Shown here piece after piece: positions 32,254-42,211 of a DNA stretch of 64,000 nt. Location: contig JAGVVL010000025.1 of NCBI GenBank assembly GCA_018287875.1, positions 186,001 to 250,000 on the forward strand, read 5' to 3'. Below the pieces are notes generated by a model. That model searched no databases, was not told where the DNA came from, and saw only the letters and a list, made by a program, of their open reading frames with translations. How positions within the stretch are numbered: position 1 is the first letter of the stretch; each line of letters opens with the position of its first letter. The position numbers were made by a program, and so were the translations under genes. The DNA comes from Nigrospora sphaerica. Taxonomy: Eukaryota; Ascomycota; Sordariomycetes; Amphisphaeriales; Apiosporaceae.

Positions 32254-33711
32254 AAGCAGGGCTATGAGCGAAATAGAGGCCCTTCCTAGCTTTTTCGGCC
32301 ATTATTCAGGCTGCGTGAGACACAGGTAGCAGGTGAGCCCGACAAGAATCCAGTTTTCGGGTCAAGGATGAGGCGGATCTGGTCACGGCGTCATTGCAAC
32401 TCATACCCCATATCACAAGTCGGTACCCGGGGATTCGGTCTCGTCGCGGAGCTTCCAACGCCGGCTGCAGCTGATCTAGGAATTTGGGGTCCTTTTTTGT
32501 CATGGTTTCGAGTTTTTATGTCTAAAGTACTCCTTTGAAAAGTCATTACAGTCGTTTCTTAACCTTGCCTATTTCACTAGACCTATTGGTGAATTTCAAT
32601 CCGATATAGACAAATAATATGCATAGCAAACACATTACGGCGTGGTTTCGGAAACTTAATCTACGACTGGATGCGAGTGTTAGAAGAAAAGCTCGGTCTC
32701 TGCCTTGGTCAACCAGGACACCCCATGACCTATGTATATATATAAAGTGAATCTCCTCCCTCCTCTAAATCTTGTTCTGTCTCCTTTCATCAATCAACTA
32801 TTCCTGACCACCTTCCTCCAATAGCGAGTAACCACACAGCTAAAGATACATGTAAACTCCAACTAAATGTTGCTTACGTTGTGGTCTAATTTCTGCTTTG
32901 TAGTGTGTTAAGATACCGCGGCGGGGTGGGCTTCCCGACCATACTTGCCAGTCCCTAGTTTGTATGGACGTTACCAGTGCAACAAGGAGGGATTTCGGGA
33001 TAAGAAAATACATTTATTTTAAGAGAGGAACTTATTAGCTGTGATTCTACCCCCAGTTGCTGAAGAGCACCATTGCTTCCGGGATTTCCATAGAGGCCAG
33101 GCCTATTTCCCGGGCTGCCGATCACTTGCTGGAAATCATAGCATTTCCACCAAGGATGGGAGAGTGGGAAGAGGCTGTTCGGAGCTTTAGGGAGGCAATC
33201 GGCGCCTTCTCGTGCGCGAGCATAACCGCGTTGCCCTCTAAATGACCCGACGTGGTTCGAGAATCTACCTGAGGTGCCTCACTAATGCACCCCAGGCAGC
33301 GGCAGTTTCGTGCCGGTAGGGATGAAATGATCTCATGAGTATTGCTTACACCCCGCGCCTATAAAGTAGCACCACGGTAACTCAAACGGAAAAGCTATAT
33401 AAGCTACTCCGTGCTCGGGTTGGCAGTCTCGGAGGTAGCATAGCTTAGCTTGGCATAACGCCAGGGATACTCCTCTCCGCAACACTTTAGGCCACTTTGT
33501 CGACCCTAGCATTTCCCCGTCAGACCGCTTCAGCAGTTAAATCATATGGGGCAGCGGCTGGCTATGTGAGCATGACACTGAGTTCAAACCCGGAGTACCT
33601 ACAACGAGACCAGCTTCATGTAACACGTCGGTCTATTACCCCAACGACTCACTTCCATTCAAAACAATGTATTTTAGATTTTGTCGAAATCTTACATCAA
33701 ATAGGTACCTA
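32254..33711. other. Gene-free stretch with an orphan promoter-like tract
   Basis: Around 32733-32746 the sequence TATATATATAAAG is followed by a CT-rich tract (32751-32822, CTCCTCCCTCCTC...), looking like a fungal TATA box and 5' leader. No open frame follows, so the gene it served is lost or very short. A B-box-like AGTTCAAACCC at about 33580 recalls a tRNA-derived sequence, but no cloverleaf forms. Confidence 0.4.
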
Positions 33712-36700
33712 TCAGTTAATGGTTGATTGTTTCAGCACCCGAGCTATAGCATCGTATGCAGCACAGATCTTTGTACTGTCCACTTGCGCACTGCCTGAAG
33801 CCGCTTGTGACTCGAGCAGTAACTGCTTAGATTTGGTGACGGCGGCTTGGCGCCCTTTGGCAGCCCTGATCGACTTGTAGACTCCTTGTGCAGGATACGC
33901 CACCAGTCCCAACACGGCTGCTAAATTTGTCAGCCCTGTCCTTTACCAATCACTCTTTTCGTGAGGGTTGCACGTACCTGCTCCGGGCTTGACGATCAGT
34001 CCAGCAGTGCCCTTGCCGGCGCCCTTGAAGAATCCCGTCGTTCCTTCTTCCTTAGCCCCTTTATACGGCTGCGTTACAAACCCCGTGATGCCGTGATAGA
34101 ACCCAGAACCGAAGCTCTATGTTGATTGTCAGCATGCAGACCAGCTTTTCGCCGATGTGACCGGGAAATAACCCAAACTTACTTTCGCCGCCACAACCCC
34201 TCCGCTTTGCCAGTCCGTCACGCGGCCGTGGTCTTTGGGCTCTTCGCCATACAGTCGCGGCGCATTCCTAAAGCCTTCGGCGAAAGCGCCAGGCAAATCC
34301 ACCAAAGCTCCCTTCGTAATGACACCTGCCATGGACCCGACACCCCCAGCTACACTTTTCATCGCGGCCCCGCTGGCGGCGCCGGCGCCGGCGCCGTCCT
34401 TTTTCCTACTCTTGTAAGCTCGGAACGGGTCGACGAACGTGCCGCCCAGTGCTAGGGTGAAATCAGTGACGATCCCTAAAGTCGACGACGCGCCCCCCGT
34501 TAGGGGATCCCATCGATTGACATCCGTATTGTATTCCTTGGATTTTAGTCTGCACTGCCGTTAGTGGCGTACATTAGATTATTAATCGACCCCCTCGAGG
34601 GTACTCACGGACGCAGACGATCCAGCTTGATCTTATTTCTCGCTAGAAGAATAGATGCAGCCTTATCAGACAGTCGTATGTGGTGCTTTCCATCTACTTC
34701 CAGTAGCCATCGAGCAGCCTGACTGGGGTCGATCTGGCACTGCATCTTTTCAAGCGGAAGCCAGCGATGAAACGACTCGACGGCGGCTCGGACGCCGTCC
34801 TCTTGCTTCATCTGACGTGCTAGTGCCACAGCGGCCCGGCCCACATCGGGGGACAAGGCGAACCGCAATGCCTCGGTCAGCCGTTCCACGGTGAACTGCT
34901 TTTGAGGGATTGGTTTGGCTCCAGCGCCAGCGGCTGCCACCACGTTGGCCCAGAATGGTTGACTGCGGCGCACATTAGCATAGGTCGTCACGCTTTACGT
35001 GAAGGCAAGGTGAAGCGGCTGCCATACTCGCCAAAGAAGGGTACGATAATTGTTGGGCGGCCATTTACGAGGCCGCAAGCCGTCGTACCAGCACCGCCAT
35101 GATGCACCACGGCCCCCACTCTTGGGAAAAGCCACTCTATTATATGTTAGCGCGCGTTAATGCCCTGCGTACTAAAACATAGATAGCGTACCATGAGGAC
35201 AATCCCCTAAAAAGAAGACTTGATCGTTGCTAGGAGAGTCCCCACCGAGTTTGCTCCATCCTCGCGAGATGATGACCCGTACTCCGCATTGTCTTGTCGC
35301 TTCGATAATGACATTAGTGAGACGAACGGGGTCGTCCAGTACTATGCTTCCGAATCCAACATAGACTGGAGGGGGGCCAGCCGCGAGAAACGCGGCCAGG
35401 TCTGGCGGAGGCTCGTACTCGGGCGCGTCTCGCATGAAGAATCCGCAAACATCTGGCACGCGGCGTTAGCGAGACTAGAGGTCGCTGGCAGCCGAAATGA
35501 AGCCTTCAACTAAGGCAAGCCTCACCAATCTCGGGTCCCCAATCTCCCGGCTTACTGACTAGACTAGGCGACCAGCAGTAGGTGTGTGGTATGCGAAGAT
35601 AAGTCGTAATACCCGGACCCATGGAGGCCGCCACGTGCTCTAGTTCGAGGTCCTCCTTCCTCCACGCGTTAATTACATCACCGAGTCTAATAGGGCGCTT
35701 ACAGTTAGTGGCACAGTTTAGAAGTAGGGGACGGGAGATACCTGCCCCTGCCATGTCATAAGTTCGACGACACCGTAGGTCAGCCAGTTGGCATCGGCGG
35801 GTTCGAGATCGTTCTGTTTAATGTTGGCTAATGGATGGGGGAACGCCTTCGTGGCGCACCAAGGCATCGTAAACATGATGTGCGCGGGGATGCTCAGCGC
35901 TTGGGCACAATGCACGTGGGCGAAGCTAGGGGGATTAGCTATGATGGCGTCGGCGACAAAAGGGGCACCCGATAGGGGGTCTGCGTCGATACATGAGAGC
36001 CAACAGCCATGGAGCATTTCCTTGATCATGCGCCGCTTTCGCCCGATATCGCCTCCTCGAAGTGATTCGAGGGAAGGGATAAGGCCAGGGTTCTTGACCA
36101 TGTACTAAAGAACAGAGTGTCAGCGGGATATAAATGGCATAGCAAATGTGCGGGCCGGCTACGTACCGCCATGAGGTCGGTAGGATCGCCGCCGATGGGA
36201 TAGAACTCAACCCCTGCATCCCTCACGAACTCAGCAAAGTTATCATGGGTCGCGAGGCGCACACGATGGCCGAATCGCTTAAGCGCCACGCTAAGAGCGA
36301 TGAAAGGTTGTACGTCGCCTTTAAACGCGCAGTGTCAGCGTCACTGCGCTCATATGTGCTTCGGAGTGCAATAGGCAAGTAGTACCTCGGCTGCCCACAA
36401 CCTGAATCACAACATTCAAGTAAGGAGCATTTCCGGTTGGTGCCGGGATTAAAGCCGCCGGCGGCGCATTAGGATGGGCTTGCAGGTGCTGTGCCTGGAG
36501 ATCGATCAATGGCTTCACCTCGGCCGGTGCAGTTGACTTGAAGGCAATGTCTATTAACCCCTCGTCTGCATTTTCCTAGTCAGCCTCGGGACGCCAACAG
36601 ATTCGGCCGCGATGACTGTACCCGTAACGGCCGCGGAGCTGCCAAGGATATCGCCTGTGGAATGTAATTCGTACTGCGGGGTCGACGCGGGTACCCATTC

Positions 36701-36721
36701 ATTGCCAGTCGAGGTATTCAT
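33712..36721 (-). CDS. Sterol 3-beta-glucosyltransferase-like UDP-glycosyltransferase, eleven exons
   Basis: Minus-strand exons: 36721-36620 (donor uncertain), 36575-36386, 36318-36167, 36104-35742, 35697-35526, 35452-35192, 35136-35028, 34962-34609, 34549-34183, 34116-33978, 33920-33712. All phases agree for about 805 residues without a stop. The N-terminal GT28 domain begins [20 protein letters not shown]. The nucleotide-sugar site contains [16 protein letters not shown] and [19 protein letters not shown], then FFGDQPFW. The C-terminal Gly-rich region ([18 protein letters not shown]) is typical of fungal sterol glucosyltransferase homologues. It would transfer glucose from UDP-glucose to sterol or a related lipid at membranes. 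GRAM/PH domains of Atg26 are absent, as in many short fungal paralogues. It is intact beside a transposon nest. Confidence 0.9.
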
Positions 36722-36927
36722 TGTGACTGTGTGCAGCGACAGAGTCAGGTAGAGTTCGCACCTTTCGTGTGGATTGATGAGCGAGGGCGGATGCGGACAA
36801 GGGCTAATGAGCAGAGCGTTGAACGTCGCTCTTATGCGCACATGTAAGAAACAGATGGTTGCGTGTTCTAGTGATATCTGAATAGACGAGGGGAAGGAAA
36901 GAAGGCCGCAGGATACGCACCTTGTCG

Positions 36928-36985
36928 CACATTTAAGGCGCAGTTGCTGCAGGACAATTGCGGATCCGTTTTTGTACCACAGTTA
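36928..36985 (+). pseudogene. Fragment resembling the LecB-like lectin gene (left of the transposon nest)
   Basis: About 55 bases (TTGTCGCACATTTAAGGCGC onward) align with 54792-54850 of the lectin gene with few differences and one or two indels, covering its QLPQGQLWIRFYTT segment. It is too short for a gene and is interpreted as a relic. Confidence 0.5.
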
Positions 36986-37595
36986 TGAGCCCGGTGAGCG
37001 CTTAAGCGCTAAGACGCTAGTACACACTACAACACCATTACACCCACACCTACGTCTAAAGGAAAAAGAGGGGTAGTAAGCACATCGTTTAAGCCACCGT
37101 ATATGCGTATGATACGTAAGGGCGCCACCACACGCTAAATTAGGGCGTCACTACATGCTAAAGCTAAGTGCGTTGCGACATGTCGTTTAGAATTCTCTAC
37201 CTAATATGGGGAGCTGTCGTACTATATCTAGGGGTATATGGGATAGGAAAAGTACCACACGTGTGGATATTATTTTTCTCATATGGTGCAATAGTTAGTG
37301 CAATAGTTATGAGCCCGGTTAGCGCTTAGTAAGACGCCGCAGTGGTAGTGATTACGCTTCTCCTCACACACACGCACACTAGCCATTTTTATCTAGCGGA
37401 ATTCATGACCCCACTAGACAATCCACGGTTGGACAGTTAAAAGGACTAACCTTAGGCTAATTCTAGTAAAGGTATACACAGCATAAGTCGTGGGTTCAGA
37501 TCCTACTAAAAGCGTACTTATAAAGAGGGATCAGGAGCTTATCAGTAAGATCTAAGGGGTGTGTTGCATATATAAGGTGTAGCTACCATAAGGTA
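36986..37595. other. AT-rich degraded sequence between lectin fragment and transposon
   Basis: A direct repeat, AGTTATGAGCCCGGTKAGCG, occurs at 36980-36999 and 37306-37325. A tRNA B-box-like GGGTTCAGATCCTA lies near 37493. This may be a tRNA-derived short element altered by RIP, but no full tRNA can be folded. Confidence 0.4.
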
Positions 37596-37725
37596 AGCTC
37601 AAGCATCTCTTAGCAATACAGCTCTTTTGTGAGACACCGGTTTCAGAGGTGTCTCGCGATGCCTTGGGCCACCGAAAAGACGGATATCTCCTCAATCAAA
37701 CCAGCTAAAAACTAGCTATTTATAT

Positions 37726-38455
37726 TTAAGAGACGACAATACACTCCTTTACCTCACTATTAGTTTTTTCTTCAAAAGCCTTAAGATCTACCTTTTCTTC
37801 TCTGTTAAAGTTAAGGTTAAGCTTATTAAATAAGATCCTTATCTCTTTTTTAACTCTTTTAATGTCTTAAATAATTATAAATTGCTTTTACACTAAAGCC
37901 TTCATGCGGCGCCGTTTTGAAGGCTTTTAACGCTTTAGCATAATTACTAGCTAGTTTCGTTTAAGCTTAAGTGTAGCGATCTATATATAACTATTGTTAA
38001 GGGTCTTATAAAGCTTACGTGTTAAAAACCAGATGATTAATATAAAGTAGGCCACGTTAAGGCCATGTAGATCCCAAACGATATTACTTAATTAACGTGA
38101 GATCTTAAAGGTTTAAAACTTTACTATAATTATTGCAGCTAATGTATCTATCTTTTAAGGCCTTCTTTTTAATGTTAAAGATTTCTCTAGACAGTTTTAA
38201 TCATGCTATCTCGCTAACCTATTATTTATCGCTTTAATACGGTTTTGTAGAAAGATTCCGGTTACTCTCCACCTTAAAGCGCAGTTAATAAACGTGAAGG
38301 CTACCTTATAAACTAAATTCTAGGCCTATAAAACTCTAGCTTACCTAGAGTTATTGTGAGGCTTGACACGTAGGCTTCTTGTGAGATTTCTCTATAGAAC
38401 CTCTTTAACACCGAAAAGGAGCCCAGGTTTAGCGATTAGAGGATGTGTGAGGTGT
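37726..38455 (-). pseudogene. Transposase relic, C-terminal half
   Basis: Minus-strand translation gives HTSHIL-stop-SLNLGSFSVLKRFYREIS, AYVSSLTITLGKLEFY, WRVTGIF and the final EVKECIVVS. These match in order PLDLGPFSVLRRAYRKYL, ACLTSLTLTPKKPEF, WRATGIY and EVEDCIIVS of the transposase at 18383-20026. There are many stops. Confidence 0.85.
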
Positions 38456-38488
38456 GTGCTAGTGTAACGAAGCGCTATATGTGAGAGG

Positions 38489-38597
38489 TTAGCTGGGAAC
38501 CTCTCCCAGTACATAAGTCACGCTAATAGACTGGATCTTGATCCAGTCTACCTAGTCTTTTGGCTCAGTGGTTAGCGTGCTGATGTCATCCCGTGAC
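38489..38597 (+). mobile_element. Short insertion with CTATA duplication and tRNA-like A box
   Basis: The end sequence TGTAACGAAGCGCTATA is interrupted, compared with its inverted copy at 39216-39232, by about 110 bases flanked by CTATA on both sides. The insert contains TGGCTCAGTGGTTAGCG (38561-38577), which fits a Pol III A box. A tRNA-derived SINE fragment is likely. Confidence 0.55.
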
Positions 38598-38664
38598 ACT
38601 ATACCTAAGTACTGCGGGACGTAGGGTTTGTACAATCAAAGACAGAGAGCGTCTGTCTAGCTCG
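38594..38664 (+). repeat. Second inverted pair, left copy (partner 39163-39225)
   Basis: TATACCTAAGTACTGCGGGA onward to GTCTGTCTAGCT is the reverse complement, with few changes, of the spacer of the long inverted repeat (39163-39225). Confidence 0.85.
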
Positions 38665-38939
38665 AACATGTTACGGACGACCCAAACCAACAAGCATCTT
38701 ATAGAAGCAGGTAAGCGCCCATGCAGCCAAGACCTCGCCTACTACACCACCAAGCAAGGGAGACCAGCCTTAGGTAAGGGATACCAGCCCCAAGGGCAAG
38801 CCACGCCAAGGCTAGGTCACGTGATGTATCACTAGGCTTGGCACTGATCCAACGGGATGGATCAGTGGGGCCACTGGTGAGCTCTCAGCACAGGATCAGT
38901 AACGGTGTTAGTGAGCCAACACTAAGGGATCAGTTGGAT

Positions 38940-39155
38940 TAGTAGTGATCCAAGGTGATCCAGGGTATCAGTAAGGGAATGACTTAGTATATAAGTCAGA
39001 AGGATTTCCTACATAGACAGTCATTACCTTAGTGATTAATCTAAGCATCTATCTCACCTATAAATAGGAGTAACCTCCTAACGACCTATTGTGAAGTTTA
39101 GACCAGTTCCTTAGTTAAGCACCCTCAGTCATTTAGTTACTCAGCGACCAGTGTT
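38940..39155 (+). repeat. Long inverted repeat, left arm
   Basis: The arm runs from GATCCAAGGTGATCCAGGGT to CGACCAGTGTT and is reverse-complementary, with few mismatches, to 39235-39450. The spacer is about 80 bases. It would fold into a long hairpin. Confidence 0.88.
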
Positions 39156-39234
39156 TAAGCTAGACAGAGGCTCTCTGTCTCTGATTGTACAAACCCTACG
39201 TCACGCAGTACTTAGGTATAGCGCTTCGTTACAG

Positions 39235-39450
39235 AACACTGGTCGTTGGGTAACTGGATGACTGAGGGTGCTTAACTAAGGAACTGGTCTAAACTTCACA
39301 ATAGGTCGTTAGGAGGTTACTCCTATTTATACGTGAGATAGATGCTTAGATTGATCACTGAGGTAATGACTGTCTATGTAGGAAATCCTTCTGACTTATA
39401 TACCAAGTCATTCCCTCACTGTTATCCTGGATCACCTTGGGTCTCCGAGG
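39235..39450 (-). repeat. Long inverted repeat, right arm
   Basis: Reverse complement of 38940-39155. Within the arm, stretches of 40 or more bases are identical (for example the segment around CCTATTTATACGTGAGATAG differs by one base). Confidence 0.88.
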
Positions 39451-40051
39451 CGATCACCTTTGTGGCTTAAGTGATCCCGTGCGGATCACGGTTGCCAAGC
39501 CATGCGATCACCCTGCCCACTTGTGATCGGTCACGTGACCTGTGGCCGGGCTGAGGCTCTGACAAGGTGGCGGTGCATTCTTCCCTTACTTCATGCAGGG
39601 TTGTGCAAGCGCTGGCCATAAAAGGTAAGGCAGCCTGTGTTGGGCATTGGTCCTGCCATTGGTTCGTAACAGCTAGGAGGAAGTCTAGCTAGATTTTTGC
39701 TTCTAGATAGGCCAGCATAAAGGCATCGTCGACGTGGCTGCCATTGGAACCAAGAAACCCCAAACTGTAGGGAGTCTGGTGGAAAGACACGGTCGTGAGG
39801 TCGATCCCAAGGGACAATCAGGTGAGGATATCGTTGATCAAGATGATCCTTAACGTAGGGAAGTAAAAGAAGCTCAAAATAGTCACGAAAAATGAGCGTG
39901 AAGTATCGTACTAAGAGTAGCAGCGTATTAAAAGGAGGGAAAAAGCGCGCTGTCTCTCTAGCTATGAACTGGACTACCAAAGCCTAACTTATACTTGTGT
40001 AAACCCTTGATCAAGGCTTACGTAAGAGCCCTGGCCCGGTCTCACCATGAC

Positions 40052-40868
40052 CGTCGAGAATAAGATGTCGCTATCTCTTCCGGTCTACAGAAGCCGTTAA
40101 GGGGATGAACACCTCTGTGAGCCACCGTAAGGCAATTACGTTGTTAGTCTAGCCCTTTTCGGAGGTGTAGAACTTCTAGTTTGTGAAGTCTAGAGCGTTA
40201 ACTTGCTATTAAAATCACTGCTATTAAACGTCAACGCTTTTAAAAATGACTAAAGGTGGCAAGACACGCCTATTAACGTTAACGCACTATAATATCGTCA
40301 CCCACTCGCGGTTATTAGGGTTTATAGTGTATATCTTACGTAACGTAAACGGCCCAATAACTAAGAGGTTATCTTTAAGGCCTATTATCGTGCTAATCTC
40401 GTCGACGTTATAGGTATTGGCTTATAACACCTCCGTAAGGCCTAGGTTATCGAGACGATTAAAGAACTCCTTAATATTAGTACGCGTTGCACTGTTAACG
40501 CGTAAGAAGTTAATCTCCGTGAAGCGTATGGACTTAACTTTAGGATAGCGTATAAAAAAAGCCTCATGCTAGTGTTTACCGAGGTGTTCGCCGCCAGACT
40601 GGCGATAGACTGCTAAAGCGAAGAAGTGGAAACGAGAGTAAGGCGGCGCCCAGCCGAGCTTAGCCTGTAATAACACTTAGTCGACGAGCTATTGCTCTTA
40701 AGATGCGCTTAACGACTGCCTCGTTATATTATACTCCTTACGCGTTAATGTCCTCTTAATACGGCGGCATAACTAGTTTTTATTAAGATGGTACTGTTTA
40801 ACGGCTTCTCTAATGGGTTTACCGTCGGCGATCTCCTGTAGGATGAGTTCTAGGCGCTCGGGCTCCAT
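40052..40868 (-). pseudogene. Transposase relic, N-terminal half
   Basis: Starting at the ATG at 40868 it reads MEPERLELILQEIADGKPIR, EAVKQYHLNKN-stop, then GEHLGKH, RVNSATRTNIKEFFNRLDNL, TYNVDEIS, PLVIFKS, ALRWLTEVFIPLTAS and HLILDGHG, where homology breaks. The HTH and the first two catalytic Asp positions are recognisable. About ten stops are present, mostly TAA/TAG of RIP type. Confidence 0.85.
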
Positions 40869-41042
40869 GTGGATAACTTCATTAGACAGAACGGAGACAG
40901 ACGGTTCGAACGGGCTTAACACCATAGCTATAGGCCATTTAGTTGGCTAGATATCGTCGAGTGACCTCACTTGAGGCATCTCGAGACGTCCCTGAAACCG
41001 CTGTCTCGCAAAGGGGTTGTATCGCCAAGGGATGCTTAAGCT

Positions 41043-41110
41043 TAATTGCGAATCCGTTTTCACACTATCCCAACAGACCCGGGAAATTCGAATGTTAGTT
41101 TTGTAGCCTA
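41043..41110 (+). pseudogene. Fragment resembling the LecB-like lectin gene (right of the transposon nest)
   Basis: Directly after the TA flank, TTGCGAATCCGTTTTCACAC onward translates as LRIRFHTIPTDPGNSNVSF, comparable with LWIRFYTTFIPSESGEIEV of the lectin at 54611. Identity is moderate, so this is a relic or a weak match. Confidence 0.35.
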
Positions 41111-42211
41111 ATCTGACCAATCCAAAACACCGTCACAGAAAGGGAGTGATATGGCGAAGACTGGGGTGAAGGGGAAAGAATGATGTATTCCGTCCGCCGG
41201 CCACGAAGTGGCTGTCAGGGCAGGAAACTATCTATGGTGCGATATCCCAACTAGGTAGGTGGGGTAGCAGGACCCCTCCTTGACAAGGATACCGCACCTT
41301 ATTGCTGTTCACCTACCCCCGCCACGTATCAGGGAGGCTCAAAGAGACTTGCGCCACACTTTGGGTACGGCACGGCCTGTACGGAACGCTCCAGGTAACA
41401 AGCCTCATCTGAAACTCTAAAGTATAGGTGGGGACGCGCTACAATTCGCAATTTTCGGAAACGGCGTGGCAGTCTTTCGGAACCCCGACCGCGGCCCATG
41501 TCTCGTTCCGTCAACTCGCCGGCCAGCCACGATTCGGCCTTATGCGGTTGTCCCTTATTCTTCGGATCCATCATCGGCCCAGGCCGGCCGTGGCACGCGA
41601 AGCTATGCCGGTTCGAGATGGCCATCGTTGGCACACTCATTGCAGGGGCGCGCGGAGGAGATTCCGTAAATTCTCGGCACACGGCACGGGTACCTAGTGG
41701 AATTAAGCATCAGGTGCCTTTGGTGGGCGGGTCCTCAATCTGACTAAATCCAGGTCTAGTCTGTTTTCCTGGATAATAGGCTCGGGTTTCTCGCACTCAA
41801 CGTTCGTGGCAGGCTTGTCCACTCGCGTTTCTCGCATTCGACGCCTCTTGGCCCCGCCCGGCGCCCCCGAACTGTTCCCTCCGGACGGAGATCGCGCCTA
41901 CCATTACTCGGCAATCATCGAACTAGTTGACACATGGTAAGACAAGCGGGTACCAATGCTGCATCGCCCGCCTTGGCTGCGCAATGATGATGATAGCCTC
42001 TCTCAAATCTTTCCCTATAATAAGATCAACTTATATACCATGTTGTACATGCGGCTCTATATTCTTTCGTATTGGTGTCATCAGCTGCATTCACTCTTTG
42101 ACATTAGATCCCGCCACCACTTACATGACCTCTGTCCCCCACTGTCTAAACTCTTTTCATACCTTAGCCTCTCCCTTCACTTGTTCCATCCCTTAAGTCT
42201 CTGCGGCGGCC
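41111..42211. other. Intergenic upstream of the rhamnosidase gene, with repeat copy 2
   Basis: No gene is supported. It contains the dispersed repeat copy at 41341-41462. The last about 200 bases, with a CT-rich leader (42140-42190), should be promoter and 5' leader of the GH78 gene. Confidence 0.45.
41341..41462 (+). repeat. Dispersed repeat, copy 2 (partner at 29996-30112)
   Basis: Starts GAGACTTGCGCCACACTTTG. Same orientation as copy 1 and differing from it by transitions only. Confidence 0.85.

Larger units (their letters stand above)
38472..40045. mobile_element. Nested insertion inside the transposase relic
   Basis: Its left boundary is sharp: transposase homology ends at about 38455-38470 and the sequence TGTAACGAAGCGCTATA starts. 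The right boundary is near 40045, where homology to the transposase resumes. The segment starts TGTAAC and contains an inverted copy of this end (TATAGCGCTTCGTTACA, 39216-39232), suggesting LTR-like or long-TIR termini. A protein-like minus frame (39980-39591) is unassigned. The class (LTR retroelement remnant or MITE-like) is not decided. Confidence 0.6.
37596..41042 (-). mobile_element. RIP-degraded pogo/Fot1-like transposon with nested insertion
   Basis: The ends form an imperfect inverted repeat of about 70 bp: left from 37596 (AGCTCAAGCATCTCTTAGC...), right to 41042, whose reverse complement begins AGCTTAAGCATCCCTTGGC. TA lies at both flanks (37594-37595, 41043-41044). Most mismatches between the ends are transitions. 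A minus-strand transposase relic is split by a second element (about 38472-40045). Composition is AT-rich, with many TA dinucleotides and stops, as left by RIP. The element is much older than the one at 18253. Confidence 0.85.

Noticed and set aside
33497..33880. 127-codon plus frame
   Set aside because: It overlaps the last exon of the glucosyltransferase-like gene in antisense and starts at a non-ATG codon.
37470..37515. Possible tRNA with GGGTTCAGATCC T-loop
   Set aside because: No matching D-arm and acceptor stem at the right spacing.
38555..38643. Possible tRNA gene (GTCTTT...AAAGAC ends and an A box)
   Set aside because: No proper T-arm or anticodon stem can be formed and part of the span belongs to another repeat. 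Treated as a tRNA-derived insert.
38838..39540. Repeated GATCA/TGATC words suggesting a CRISPR-like or satellite array
   Set aside because: Words are short, irregularly spaced and in both orientations. They fall in the inverted repeat element, and fungi have no CRISPR arrays.
39591..39980. 129-codon minus frame inside the nested element
   Set aside because: Protein-like in places, but no gag, integrase or transposase motif could be recognised; left as part of the mobile element.
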